DNA of 5,972 bases, taken from positions 1 to 5,972 of the forward strand of contig JAJZUH010000126.1 in assembly GCA_021847165.1 (NCBI GenBank), written 5' to 3'. Numbering within the stretch: the stretch's first letter is position 1; each line of letters opens with the position of its first letter. The notes below the pieces were generated by a model. It searched no databases. It was not told where the DNA came from and worked only from the letters and a program-made list of their open reading frames with translations. Source of the stretch: Pseudomonadota bacterium (GTDB taxonomy: Bacteria; Pseudomonadota; Gammaproteobacteria; Burkholderiales; Gallionellaceae). The position numbers were made by a program, and so were the translations under genes. Below, piece after piece: positions 1 through 5,972 of the stretch.

Positions 1-174
1 TATAAAGCCATCGTCGCCTTGGATCAGCAAACACTGGAAGCCGAAGGAAAACAGCACAAACTGGTTGCCGGCATGCAGGTGGTGGCCGAGATCAATCAGG
101 GCCGGCGCACCGTATTGCAGTACCTGCTGTCGCCCGTAACCAAGACCTTTGAAGAGAGCGGGCACGAGCGGTGA
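1..174 (+). CDS. HlyD-family periplasmic adaptor of a type I secretion system, C-terminal fragment
   Basis: An open frame enters from the left edge in frame 1 and ends with TGA at 172-174, giving the last 57 residues. The tail carries the pattern typical of HlyD/PrtE-type membrane-fusion proteins: LVAGMQVVAEI, then a basic patch and QYLLSPVTKTFEES. In this family the segment is the end of the membrane-proximal beta domain that follows the lipoyl and coiled-coil parts, and the protein links an inner-membrane ABC exporter to an outer-membrane channel. The next gene is a TolC-family channel that starts inside this gene's last codon, so the two are surely one operon and partners in one exporter. 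The membrane anchor, hairpin and substrate-related parts lie outside the window. The type I secretion subgroup is favoured over an RND efflux adaptor by the GM.V.AEI..G.R.V..YLLSPV ending. The exported substrate cannot be told. Confidence 0.88.
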   Translation, partial: YKAIVALDQQTLEAEGKQHKLVAGMQVVAEINQGRRTVLQYLLSPVTKTFEESGHER

Positions 175-1523
175 GCATCGAGCTGGGGATGCCGTTACTA
201 CGGCGACGTATTATCGGGCTGGCGTTGCTAATCGGTGCCGCTGCACCGGTTCAGGCCGCTGACCTGCTCGAAATCTACCATCTGGCGCAGGGCAACGATC
301 CTACCTTCGAGGCGGCGCGCCACGGATACGAAGCCGCGCAGGAAAAATTCCCCCAGGCCCGCGCCGGCAATCTGCCTACGGTCAATCTGACCGGGGGGCG
401 CAACTATACCGATGCGCAGGCCAGTTTCAACGGATCCACGCCTGCAAGGCAAGGCATCTATGCATGGACATGGACGTTGCAATTGACGCAGCCCATCATG
501 CGTCCGCAGAACATCCTTGCCTACTATGAATCCGAGGCGCAGGTCGACGCGGCCCAGGCCGAATTTTCCCAGGCAGAGCAGGACATGATCCTGCGTGTGG
601 CGCAGGCATACTTCGATGCATTGGTGGCGCAGGAAACGGTTGCCACGGCTGAAGCACAGCTGCAGGCCATGCAGGAGCAGGAAGTGGTGGCCAGGCGCGG
701 CTTCGAGCTCGGCACTGCCAGCATCACCGATTCGCATGAGGCCAAGTCGAAATCTGAGCAAGCGCGTGCGCAGCTCATTGCGGCCAGGAACGATCTCGAA
801 GCCAAACTTGCCGAGATCGAAAAACTCACGGGCAAGCCCGTCGACGTCCTGGCAGGACTGAAACCGACTGTGGTGATTCCGCAGCCCGAACCGTCCGATG
901 TCGGCAGCTGGGTCGAACAGGCGAAGGACAATAATCCCACGGTACGGGCGCAGTTCGCTTCCCTGCGGGCCGCCGGGTACACCGTCACCAAGGCCAAGGC
1001 GGAGAATTTCTGGACGCTGGATTTCGTCGGCTCGTATGGGGCGAACTACTCCTCGGGCAGTGTGGCGATGCCATTGGGCTATGAGTCGAGGGTCAAATCC
1101 GGCGTGGCGGGCATCCAGTTCTCGGTGCCGATCTTCGCCGGCGGACTCAACAGCTCGCACATGCGTGAAGCCATCGCGAACCAGAGCAAGCTGAGCGCCC
1201 AACTGGAGGAAGCGCGCCGTAAAGCCGGCGCCGATGCAAAACAGGCCTATGCGGGCATCGTCAACGGCGTATCGCAGGCGGAAGCGTTGCATGCTGCCGT
1301 GGAATCGGGAGAAAGCTCGGTGAAGGGTAACCAGGCCGGCTACAAACTGGGTTTGCGCATCAACAGCGATGTGCTGAATGCACAGCAGCAATTGTTCGCT
1401 TCGAAGCGCGATCTGGCCAAGGCGCGATACGACACCTTGCTTGCTGGATTGAAGCTGAAAGCGGCGGCTGGAGTACTGTCCGCGTCGGATGTGCAGGTGG
1501 TCAACGAGCTATTGAGCCAGTGA
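171..1523 (+). CDS. TolC-family outer-membrane channel protein of a type I secretion system
   Basis: The 450-residue product matches the usual size of TolC-like outer-membrane factors, which form trimeric beta-barrel/alpha-barrel tunnels through the outer membrane and periplasm. A signal peptide is visible: RRR at 11-13, a hydrophobic core at about 14-25 and a VQA-A or QAA-D cleavage site near residues 29-30. Two repeated OEP halves follow (about 31-220 and 250-440). Family marks are the strand LQLTQPIMRPQN (about 103-114), long Ala/Gln/Glu-rich helices at about 120-215 with RGFELGTASITD, and the second-half strand GIQFSVPIFAGG at 314-325. The GTG at 171 overlaps the upstream TGA, which suggests translational coupling. 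An ATG at 189 would give a shorter, more typical signal peptide (MPLLRRR...), and neither start has a clear Shine-Dalgarno, so the start is unsettled. The partner is the HlyD protein just upstream. It could also serve other exporters, as E. coli TolC does. Confidence 0.93.
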   Translation: MSIELGMPLLRRRIIGLALLIGAAAPVQAADLLEIYHLAQGNDPTFEAARHGYEAAQEKFPQARAGNLPTVNLTGGRNYTDAQASFNGSTPARQGIYAWTWTLQLTQPIMRPQNILAYYESEAQVDAAQAEFSQAEQDMILRVAQAYFDALVAQETVATAEAQLQAMQEQEVVARRGFELGTASITDSHEAKSKSEQARAQLIAARNDLEAKLAEIEKLTGKPVDVLAGLKPTVVIPQPEPSDVGSWVEQAKDNNPTVRAQFASLRAAGYTVTKAKAENFWTLDFVGSYGANYSSGSVAMPLGYESRVKSGVAGIQFSVPIFAGGLNSSHMREAIANQSKLSAQLEEARRKAGADAKQAYAGIVNGVSQAEALHAAVESGESSVKGNQAGYKLGLRINSDVLNAQQQLFASKRDLAKARYDTLLAGLKLKAAAGVLSASDVQVVNELLSQ

Positions 1524-1564
1524 GTTTCCCGATACCGATTCATGGCTATTCTGGGAAATAGTGG

Positions 1565-1606
1565 GATTTCAAATCGACATGGCTGACTTTAAGGTCGTTT
1601 GGAATC
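1565..1606. other. Imperfect inverted repeat / stem-loop downstream of the TolC-family gene
   Basis: The left arm GATTTCAAATCGAC (1565-1578) pairs with GTCGTTTGGAATC (1594-1606). This gives 13 base pairs with one unpaired T at 1574, one G-U pair (1569 with 1602) and a 15-nt loop at 1579-1593. It begins 42 nt after the stop codon of the channel gene, where a transcript end or mRNA-protecting structure is expected. No T-run follows on either strand, so it is not a standard intrinsic terminator. It may be a 3'-end stabiliser, a pause site, part of a factor-dependent terminator, or a copy of a dispersed palindromic repeat. The pairing is seen directly; the role is inferred. Confidence 0.6.
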
Positions 1607-1628
1607 GGGGTGCGCATACGCATATATA
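1599..1628 (+). promoter_or_regulatory. Weak candidate sigma-70 promoter (distal)
   Basis: TTGGAA (1599-1604) and TATATA (1623-1628) each match four of six consensus positions and are 18 nt apart. TATAAG at 1625-1630 is a better -10 match but leaves a 20-nt spacer. The -35 part overlaps the right arm of the 1565-1606 stem-loop. If used, transcription would begin near 1636 and the nuoA leader would be about 300 nt. This is weaker than the candidate at 1671-1700. Confidence 0.25.
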
Positions 1629-1670
1629 AGTAATTGCTGCTGTTGATTGAGTGTGAATGTGTCGATGTAA

Positions 1671-1700
1671 TTGCGACTTCGTGACTACGTGATATACAAT
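1671..1700 (+). promoter_or_regulatory. Candidate sigma-70 promoter for the nuo operon
   Basis: TTGCGA (1671-1676, four of six) is followed after 18 nt by TACAAT (1695-1700, five of six). The overlapping TATACA at 1693-1698 is an alternative -10 with a 16-nt spacer. Transcription would start near 1707, leaving a leader of roughly 230 nt before nuoA. The location in the gap upstream of a long co-directional operon supports it. No operator with clear dyad symmetry was seen over it. This is consensus matching by eye only. Confidence 0.4.
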
Positions 1701-1710
1701 CCGTCGATTA

Positions 1711-1746
1711 GCTGCGAGGTTGTTTGCAGGTCAGCATGGTTTTTTT
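1711..1746 (+). other. Weak hairpin followed by a T7 tract in the nuo leader
   Basis: CTGCGAG (1712-1718) can pair with TTTGCAG (1723-1729), including two G-U pairs, around a GTTG loop. Alternatively GCTG (1711-1714) pairs with CAGC (1732-1735). A run of seven T follows at 1740-1746. The T-run is 10 nt from the first stem and 4 nt from the second, further than in a good intrinsic terminator, and both stems are weak. It could be a leaky terminator or attenuator just after the 1671-1700 promoter, or chance in AT-rich DNA. Confidence 0.2.
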
Positions 1747-1917
1747 GCGGCAATGCCAATGGTAATATCGAAAAAGTTGGCAATATAAAAACAATAATAT
1801 TTTGGAATGTCGGGCGGGTTTCTTGCTCTGCACCAGATCACATGAACCGCGGTGTCGAAGCCGAAGGTCGAATAAATTAGAGTAGCATTCTGCGTTCCCG
1901 TGGTTCGGGGCATACAG

Positions 1918-1925
1918 AGGAGGGG
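1918..1925 (+). promoter_or_regulatory. Strong ribosome-binding site of nuoA
   Basis: AGGAGGGG lies 9 nt before the ATG at 1935 and closely matches the anti-Shine-Dalgarno. It fixes the nuoA start. A short hairpin, TCCCG (1896-1900) with CGGGG (1906-1910), sits just upstream and leaves the site itself unpaired. Confidence 0.85.
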
Positions 1926-1934
1926 ACTCAAAAA

Positions 1935-2291
1935 ATGTTGGAAAATTATTTTCCAGTTGTGCTTTTTATCGCCATCGCTTTTGTGATGGGCGTGCTGCCT
2001 TTGGCGTTGGGCAAGCTGCTTGGCCCCAACCGTCCGGACGAGAAAAAGCTTTCTCCCTATGAGTGCGGTTTCGAGGCGTTTGAGGATGCGCGCATGAAGT
2101 TCGACGTGCGCTTCTATCTCGTGGCTATCCTGTTCATTCTGTTCGATCTCGAAATCGCCTTTCTTTTCCCCTGGGCGATCGTGCTGAAGGAGATCGGTAC
2201 CTTTGGTTTCGTTTCCATGATGATCTTTCTGGCCATCCTTGTGGTTGGCTTTATCTATGAATGGATGAAAGGAGCCTTGGAATGGGAATAG
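1935..2291 (+). CDS. nuoA: NADH-quinone oxidoreductase subunit A
   Basis: This is the ND3-like membrane subunit of complex I, placed where the membrane arm meets the quinone-binding peripheral arm. The 118 residues are the normal family length. Three membrane helices are visible at about 7-29, 61-84 and 90-110. The loop between helices 1 and 2 carries the conserved SPYECGFE motif with Cys44, the cysteine whose accessibility marks the active/deactive change in mitochondrial ND3. Helix 2 holds FDLE with acidic Asp71 and Glu73, and the tail YEW...ALEW is also typical. The ATG follows a strong Shine-Dalgarno. The gene heads the nuo operon, after the 411-bp gap, and its last 10 nt overlap the start of nuoB. 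Nothing looks unusual. Confidence 0.97.
   Translation: MLENYFPVVLFIAIAFVMGVLPLALGKLLGPNRPDEKKLSPYECGFEAFEDARMKFDVRFYLVAILFILFDLEIAFLFPWAIVLKEIGTFGFVSMMIFLAILVVGFIYEWMKGALEWE
2268..2274 (+). promoter_or_regulatory. Ribosome-binding site that sets the nuoB start
   Basis: AAAGGAG lies within the end of nuoA, 7 nt before the ATG at 2282. The in-frame ATG at 2261 would place this site inside the coding sequence and has no comparable site of its own. The product from 2282 begins MGIEGVL, the family's usual N-terminus. Confidence 0.85.
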
Positions 2292-2761
2292 AAGGCGTGC
2301 TTGAAAAGGGCTTCGTCACCACCACGGCAGATACGGTAATCAATTATGTGCGCACCGGCTCGTTGTGGCCGATGACCTTCGGCTTGGCCTGCTGTGCCGT
2401 GGAGATGATGCATGCGGCCTTGCCGCGTTATGACCTGGACCGGTTCGGGGCGGGCGCTTTCCGTCCCAGCCCGCGCCAGTCGGATGTGATGATCGTGGCC
2501 GGTACGTTGTGCAACAAGATGGCCCCGGCCTTGCGCAAGGTTTACGACCAGATGGCCGAGCCGCGCTGGGTGATCTCCATGGGGTCGTGTGCGAACGGCG
2601 GCGGTTACTATCATTATTCCTATTCGGTGGTGCGCGGCTGTGACCGTATCGTGCCGGTGGATATCTATGTCCCCGGCTGCCCGCCGACAGCCGAGGCGCT
2701 GCTCTACGGCATCATCCAGTTGCAGAACAAGATCAAGCGAACGAATACCATTGCGCGTTAG
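2282..2761 (+). CDS. nuoB: NADH-quinone oxidoreductase subunit B, carries [4Fe-4S] cluster N2
   Basis: NuoB (PSST/20 kDa type) binds N2, the last iron-sulphur cluster, which passes electrons to quinone at the interface with NuoD. In the 159-residue product the four N2 ligands are present: the adjacent pair Cys37-Cys38 in [10 protein letters not shown], Cys103 in [17 protein letters not shown] and Cys133 in [34 protein letters not shown] (61-80) is the usual core. The start at 2282 is chosen over the in-frame ATG at 2261 because of the ribosome-binding site at 2268-2274 and the normal N-terminus. It overlaps nuoA by 10 nt, and nuoC follows after 6 nt. The [12 protein letters not shown] stretch appears one residue longer than the DRFGVVFRPSP form I recall from many betaproteobacteria; similar-length forms occur in other lineages. 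Confidence 0.97.
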   Translation: MGIEGVLEKGFVTTTADTVINYVRTGSLWPMTFGLACCAVEMMHAALPRYDLDRFGAGAFRPSPRQSDVMIVAGTLCNKMAPALRKVYDQMAEPRWVISMGSCANGGGYYHYSYSVVRGCDRIVPVDIYVPGCPPTAEALLYGIIQLQNKIKRTNTIAR

Positions 2762-2767
2762 GATGAT

Positions 2768-3397
2768 ATGGCTACTGACCTGAACATACTGTCCTCGAAT
2801 CTGAAAGAGGCATTCTCTGTCAAAGTGGTGAGCCTGGAAGAGCGTCTGGGCGAGCTCACGCTGGTGGTGCGGGCCAGCGACATGATCGGCGTGTTCACCC
2901 GCTTGCGCGACGACGCCGATTTGCGTTTCGAGGAACTGGTTGACGTCTGCGGCATCGACTATTCCACTTACGGCAGCGAACTGTGCGAGGACGGCAAGTA
3001 CCTGCCCGACGCGCCGCACGCAGGCCCCCGATTCGCGGCCATCTATCACCTGCTTTCGGTGACGCACAACATGCGTTTGCGCGTGCGCGTGTTTGCGGAC
3101 GATGACGAGATGCCGGTTCTGAATTCGGTAACGGAGATATGGCCTTCTGCAAACTGGTATGAGCGCGAAGCGTTCGACCTGTTCGGCATCATCTTCGTCG
3201 GACATCCCGATCTGCGCCGCATCCTGACCGACTATGGTTTCGTCGGCAATCCATTCCGCAAGGACTTCCCCTTGTCCGGCACCGTCGAGATGCGTTACGA
3301 CGCCGCACAGCAGCGCGTGGTGTATGAGCCGGTGACGGTGGAACCGCGCGAGATCACGCCGCGCACGATGCGCGAAGAGAACTACGGTCGCTCCTGA
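2768..3397 (+). CDS. nuoC: NADH-quinone oxidoreductase subunit C
   Basis: This is the 30-kDa-type peripheral-arm subunit. It binds no cofactor and forms the scaffold with NuoD and NuoB. The 209-residue product has the 30-kDa signature at 131-153: [11 protein letters not shown], then a short linker and GHPDLRRIL, followed by TDYGF and [11 protein letters not shown]. The N-terminal part (about 1-110) is the variable alpha/beta domain, and the end [16 protein letters not shown] is typical of separate NuoC proteins. It is not fused to NuoD, unlike E. coli and its relatives, which fits a betaproteobacterial origin. The ATG is 6 nt after the nuoB stop. The ribosome-binding site is poor (AGGA at 2760-2763, 4 nt away), so coupling to nuoB translation is likely. 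NuoD follows after 22 nt. Confidence 0.96.
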   Translation: MATDLNILSSNLKEAFSVKVVSLEERLGELTLVVRASDMIGVFTRLRDDADLRFEELVDVCGIDYSTYGSELCEDGKYLPDAPHAGPRFAAIYHLLSVTHNMRLRVRVFADDDEMPVLNSVTEIWPSANWYEREAFDLFGIIFVGHPDLRRILTDYGFVGNPFRKDFPLSGTVEMRYDAAQQRVVYEPVTVEPREITPRTMREENYGRS

Positions 3398-3405
3398 CAG
3401 AATCA

Positions 3406-3412
3406 AAGAAGG
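3406..3412 (+). promoter_or_regulatory. Ribosome-binding site of nuoD
   Basis: AAGAAGG lies 7 nt before the ATG at 3420 in the 22-nt gap after nuoC, the largest gap within the operon here. It supports independent initiation of nuoD and fixes the start at the usual [17 protein letters not shown]-terminus. Confidence 0.75.
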
Positions 3413-3419
3413 CAACGTT

Positions 3420-4673
3420 ATGGCTGAGATTAAGAACTATACGATGAACTTCGGGCCGCAGCACCCGGCGGCGCACGGGGTGCTGCGCCTGGTGCTGGAA
3501 CTGGATGGCGAAGTGGTCGAGCGAGCCGACCCGCATATCGGCTTGTTGCACCGGGCGACGGAAAAGCTGGCCGAGCACAAGACTTACCTGCAAGCCGTTC
3601 CCTACATGGACCGGCTGGACTATGTGTCCATGATGCTCAACGAGCATGCCTATGTGATGGCGATCGAGAAACTGGCCGGCATCGAAGTGCCGGTCCGCGC
3701 GCAGTACATCCGTGTCCTTTTCGACGAGATCACCCGCATCCTGAACCACCTGTTGTGGCTCGGCGCCTCCGGTATCGACCTGGGTGCGATGACCATGTTC
3801 TTCTATACCTTCCGCGAGCGCGAAGACCTGCTGGATGCCTATGAGGCGGTTTCCGGTGCGCGCCTGCATGCGGCCTATTACCGTCCGGGCGGCGTGTATC
3901 GAGATCTGCCCGATTCCATGCCGCAGTACGAGGCAAGCAGGATCCACAATGCGGCTGCGGTGAAGCGGAAGAACGAGAACCGCCAGGGATCGTTGCTCGA
4001 TTTCCTGGAGGATTTCACCAACCGTTTCCCCAAATACGTGGACGAGTACGAGACCCTGCTGACTGACAACCGCATCTGGAAGCAGCGCACGGTCGGCATC
4101 GGCGTGGTGTCGCCGGAGCGCGCCCTGGCGATGGGTTTCACCGGACCGATGCTGCGCGGTTCCGGTGTGGTGTGGGACTTGCGCAAGAAGCAGCCGTATG
4201 AAGTCTATGACCGGCTGGATTTCGATATTCCGGTAGGGGTCGAGGGCGATTGCTACGACCGTTATCTGGTGCGTGTGGAAGAGATGCGCCAGTCCAATCG
4301 CATCATGAAGCAGTGCATAGACTGGCTGCGCAAGAACCCGGGGCCGGTGATGACCGACGACCTCAAGTTTGCTCCGCCCAAGCGCGAATCCATGAAGCAG
4401 AACATGGAAGAACTGATCCACCACTTCAAGCTGTTCACGGAAGGCTTCCATGTGCCTGCCGGCGAAGTGTATTCCGCCGTCGAGCACGCCAAGGGCGAGT
4501 TCGGCATCTATCTGGTATCGGATGGCGCGAACAAGCCATATCGCATGAAGATACGCGCACCGGGTTTCGCGCACCTGGCCGGCCTGGACGAGATGGTGCG
4601 CGGACACATGATTGCCGACGTGGTGGCGATCATCGGTACGCAGGACATCGTTTTCGGGGAGATAGACCGCTGA
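3420..4673 (+). CDS. nuoD: NADH-quinone oxidoreductase subunit D
   Basis: This is the 49-kDa-type subunit, related to the large subunit of [NiFe] hydrogenases, which forms the quinone-binding pocket with NuoB next to cluster N2. The 417-residue product is the normal length. [10 protein letters not shown] (11-20) leads into the 49-kDa signature [16 protein letters not shown] (43-58). His19 and Tyr68 (in RLDYVSMM) have the same 49-residue spacing as the quinone headgroup ligands His38 and Tyr87 of the Thermus subunit, so both ligands appear to be kept. Other family marks are [11 protein letters not shown] and, near the C-terminus, [21 protein letters not shown] and [14 protein letters not shown]. 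The hydrogenase metal-binding cysteine pairs are absent, as expected for complex I. Its TGA shares one base with the ATG of nuoE. No anomaly was seen. Confidence 0.98.
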   Translation: MAEIKNYTMNFGPQHPAAHGVLRLVLELDGEVVERADPHIGLLHRATEKLAEHKTYLQAVPYMDRLDYVSMMLNEHAYVMAIEKLAGIEVPVRAQYIRVLFDEITRILNHLLWLGASGIDLGAMTMFFYTFREREDLLDAYEAVSGARLHAAYYRPGGVYRDLPDSMPQYEASRIHNAAAVKRKNENRQGSLLDFLEDFTNRFPKYVDEYETLLTDNRIWKQRTVGIGVVSPERALAMGFTGPMLRGSGVVWDLRKKQPYEVYDRLDFDIPVGVEGDCYDRYLVRVEEMRQSNRIMKQCIDWLRKNPGPVMTDDLKFAPPKRESMKQNMEELIHHFKLFTEGFHVPAGEVYSAVEHAKGEFGIYLVSDGANKPYRMKIRAPGFAHLAGLDEMVRGHMIADVVAIIGTQDIVFGEIDR

Positions 4674-5152
4674 TGTTATCCCAACAGATTACCGCGCTCA
4701 TCGACAAAGAGCTGAAGAAATACCCCGCCGACCAGCGCCAGTCTGCCGTAATGGCCGCATTGCGCTTCGTGCAGGACGAAAAGGGCTGGATCGCACCGGA
4801 AGACATGGCGGATATCGCGGCCTACATCGGCATGCCGCAGATGGCGGTTTACGAAGTGGCGACCTTCTACCACATGTACCAGCTCAAGCCGATGGGCAAA
4901 TACACGCTGACCGTGTGCACCAACCTGTCGTGCCAGTTATGCGGTTCGGACGAAACGCTGGCGCATCTGGGCAAGCGGCTCGGTATCGGCCCGGGCGAAG
5001 TCACCGCGGATGGCAGATACGGCCTGCGCGAAGGCGAGTGCATGGGGGCCTGCGTGGATGCGCCGATGTTCACCATCAACAACAAAAAACTGTGCGGTCG
5101 TCTGACCAGCGAGAAGATCGACCAGATTCTGGCGGAACTGGATAAGCAATGA
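4673..5152 (+). CDS. nuoE: NADH-quinone oxidoreductase subunit E, carries [2Fe-2S] cluster N1a
   Basis: This is the 24-kDa-type thioredoxin-like subunit of the NADH dehydrogenase module. The 159-residue product has an N-terminal helical part (about 1-75, with [11 protein letters not shown]) and a ferredoxin-like part. The four N1a ligands are Cys82 and Cys87 in VCTNLSC, and Cys123 and Cys127 in GECMGAC, followed by DAPMFTINN. Extra cysteines occur at 90 (QLCGSDE) and 141 but are not expected ligands. Start and stop are both overlapped: ATG shares one base with the nuoD stop, and the last four bases form ATGA with nuoF. A purine-rich GGGGAG at 4656-4661, 11 nt before the start, may serve as ribosome-binding site. 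A longer in-frame reading from 4250 runs through nuoD in another frame and is not real N-terminal sequence. It pairs with NuoF in the NADH-oxidising tip. Confidence 0.96.
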   Translation: MLSQQITALIDKELKKYPADQRQSAVMAALRFVQDEKGWIAPEDMADIAAYIGMPQMAVYEVATFYHMYQLKPMGKYTLTVCTNLSCQLCGSDETLAHLGKRLGIGPGEVTADGRYGLREGECMGACVDAPMFTINNKKLCGRLTSEKIDQILAELDKQ

Positions 5153-5972
5153 GCGAACCCATCATTCTCAATACGATGCATTTCGACCAGCCGTGGACGC
5201 TGGAGAATTACCTCAAGGTGGGCGGTTATCAGGCGTTGCGCAAGGTGCTGGCCGAGAAGTTGTCGCCGGAGGCGATCATCGCGGAAGTGAAGGCGTCCGG
5301 TTTGCGTGGCCGCGGCGGTGCGGGCTTCCCCACCGGCCTGAAATGGAGCTTCATGCCGCGTAACTACCAGGGCGACAAGTACCTGGTGTGCAATTCGGAT
5401 GAAGGCGAGCCGGGCACCTGCAAGGACCGCGATATCCTGCGCTACAACCCGCACCTGCTGATCGAAGGCATGGCCATTGCGGCCTATACCATGGACGTGA
5501 AGACCGGCTACAACTATGTGCACGGCGAAATCTTCGAAGCCTACGAGCGCATGGAAGAAGCCTGCGAAGAGGCGCGCAAGGCCGGCTATCTGGGCAAGAA
5601 CATCATGGGCTTCGATTTCGAATTCGACCTGCACAACCACATGGGCTATGGCGCCTATGTGTGCGGCGAAGAGACCGCATTGCTCGAATCCATCGAGGGC
5701 AAGAAGGGGCAGCCGCGCTTCAAGCCGCCGTTCCCGGCCAGCTTCGGCCTGTATGGCAAGCCGACCACGATCAACAATACCGAGACGTTCGCCAGCATCC
5801 CCTACATCATCCGTGAAGGCGGACAGAAGTTTGCCAACCTGGGGGTGCCCAACAGCGGCGGCGTGAAACTTTTCTCCATCTCCGGCCACGTGAACAAGCC
5901 CGGCAACTTCGAGGTGCCGCTGGGCACGCCGTTCAAGAAGCTGCTGGAGATGGCGGGCGGTGTCCGTCATGG
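5149..5972 (+). CDS. nuoF: NADH-quinone oxidoreductase subunit F, N-terminal part; NADH- and FMN-binding
   Basis: This is the 51-kDa-type subunit that oxidises NADH, holds FMN and passes electrons to cluster N3. The first 274 codons are present and the frame is open to the edge. The glycine-rich [16 protein letters not shown] (51-66) and [14 protein letters not shown] (82-95) build the FMN/NADH site. The 51-kDa signature region is [16 protein letters not shown] (166-181), with Tyr where the usual GAG/GMG pattern has Ala or Met; aromatic residues there are common in betaproteobacterial NuoF, as I recall. [13 protein letters not shown] and [11 protein letters not shown] follow, and the SLBB domain begins near 240 ([20 protein letters not shown]). 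The CxxCxxC ligands of N3 lie beyond the window. The start is the ATG of an ATGA overlap with nuoE, with no strong ribosome-binding site of its own, which points to coupled translation. Confidence 0.97.
   Translation, partial: MSEPIILNTMHFDQPWTLENYLKVGGYQALRKVLAEKLSPEAIIAEVKASGLRGRGGAGFPTGLKWSFMPRNYQGDKYLVCNSDEGEPGTCKDRDILRYNPHLLIEGMAIAAYTMDVKTGYNYVHGEIFEAYERMEEACEEARKAGYLGKNIMGFDFEFDLHNHMGYGAYVCGEETALLESIEGKKGQPRFKPPFPASFGLYGKPTTINNTETFASIPYIIREGGQKFANLGVPNSGGVKLFSISGHVNKPGNFEVPLGTPFKKLLEMAGGVRH

Larger units (their letters stand above)
1524..1934. other. 411-bp non-coding gap between the secretion operon and nuoA
   Basis: No convincing gene lies here. Two short open frames (about 1671-1880 on + and 1731-1931 on -) give low-complexity, unrecognisable peptides without good ribosome-binding sites. 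The middle is much richer in A+T than the flanking genes (20 G+C among the 71 bases 1740-1810), with A5 tracts at 1771-1775 and 1787-1791, T7 at 1740-1746 and AATATTTT at 1797-1803. This is typical of an upstream regulatory region. It contains a strong stem-loop, candidate promoters, a weak hairpin plus T-run and the nuoA leader, each described separately. I looked for and did not find a tRNA gene, a CRISPR array, insertion-sequence ends, or a clear FNR, CRP or IHF site. Confidence 0.8.

Noticed and set aside
228..1391. 387-codon open frame on the minus strand opposite the TolC-family gene
   Set aside because: The sense strand has a signal peptide and clear family motifs. The antisense product is low-complexity and unrecognisable.
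1641..1665. Possible FNR- or CRP-like site around TTGATTGAGTGTGA
   Set aside because: Only one half-site is present (TTGAT or TGTGA). The matching inverted half is absent at the required spacing.
1671..1931. Two small open frames (69 codons on +, 66 codons on -) in the intergenic gap
   Set aside because: Their products have no recognisable domain, the starts lack good ribosome-binding sites, and the region has the AT-rich composition of regulatory DNA.
2255..3415. 386-codon open frame on the minus strand across nuoB and nuoC
   Set aside because: It lies fully opposite well-recognised genes. Its product is rich in His and Arg without any familiar domain, as expected of an antisense shadow of GC-rich coding DNA.
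3354..4607. 417-codon open frame on the minus strand opposite nuoD
   Set aside because: It is the antisense shadow of a textbook NuoD. The equal length is a coincidence, and no domain or ribosome-binding site supports it.
4250..4672. Upstream in-frame extension of nuoE to position 4250
   Set aside because: The extension is the nuoD sequence read in a different frame. The NuoE family begins at the ATG at 4673, which overlaps the nuoD stop.
5415..5427. Cysteine in the EPGTCKDRD motif of NuoF, where I recall Phe in many betaproteobacteria
   Set aside because: Mitochondrial NDUFV1 also has EPGTCKDRE, so this is a known family variant and not a novelty.
4867..5970. 367-codon open frame on the minus strand opposite nuoE and nuoF
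   Set aside because: It is an antisense shadow: both sense genes have all expected motifs and cluster ligands.

Overview
The window reads as a piece of a betaproteobacterial chromosome. NuoB, NuoD and NuoF resemble the betaproteobacterial/mitochondrial lineage of complex I. nuoC and nuoD are separate genes, unlike the fused nuoCD of Escherichia coli, and the order A-B-C-D-E-F is the usual one. A freshwater member of the Nitrosomonadales is plausible, but the genus cannot be fixed from this sequence alone.

Layout, all on the + strand. (1) Positions 1-174 are the last 57 codons of a HlyD-type membrane-fusion protein. (2) Positions 171-1523 are a TolC-family outer-membrane channel whose GTG start overlaps the hlyD stop. 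Together these are the 3' end of a type I secretion operon; the ABC transporter would lie to the left of the window. (3) Positions 1524-1934 are a 411-bp non-coding gap, AT-rich in its middle (20 G+C in the 71 bases 1740-1810). It holds a strong imperfect stem-loop at 1565-1606, two candidate sigma-70 promoters, a weak hairpin with a T7 tract at 1711-1746, and the nuoA ribosome-binding site. (4) Positions 1935-5972 are the start of the nuo operon: nuoA, nuoB, nuoC, nuoD, nuoE complete, and the first 274 codons of nuoF. The genes are packed with overlaps of 10 nt (A/B), 1 nt (D/E) and 4 nt (E/F) and gaps of 6 nt (B/C) and 22 nt (C/D), so they are almost certainly one transcript and partly translationally coupled.

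How they work together. The Nuo proteins are parts of proton-pumping NADH:quinone oxidoreductase. NuoF and NuoE take electrons from NADH through FMN and [2Fe-2S] N1a. NuoB carries the terminal cluster N2. NuoC and NuoD form the peripheral-arm scaffold and the quinone pocket. NuoA is a membrane subunit at the junction of the arms. Every cluster-ligand cysteine that falls inside the window is present, and no gene looks broken. The HlyD/TolC pair is functionally separate: it would form the periplasmic and outer-membrane parts of a one-step protein exporter.

I see no convincing new biological system here. The parts that deserve a second look are in the 411-bp gap: the 1565-1606 stem-loop, the promoter and long leader of the nuo operon, and the fact that nuo sits next to a type I secretion operon.
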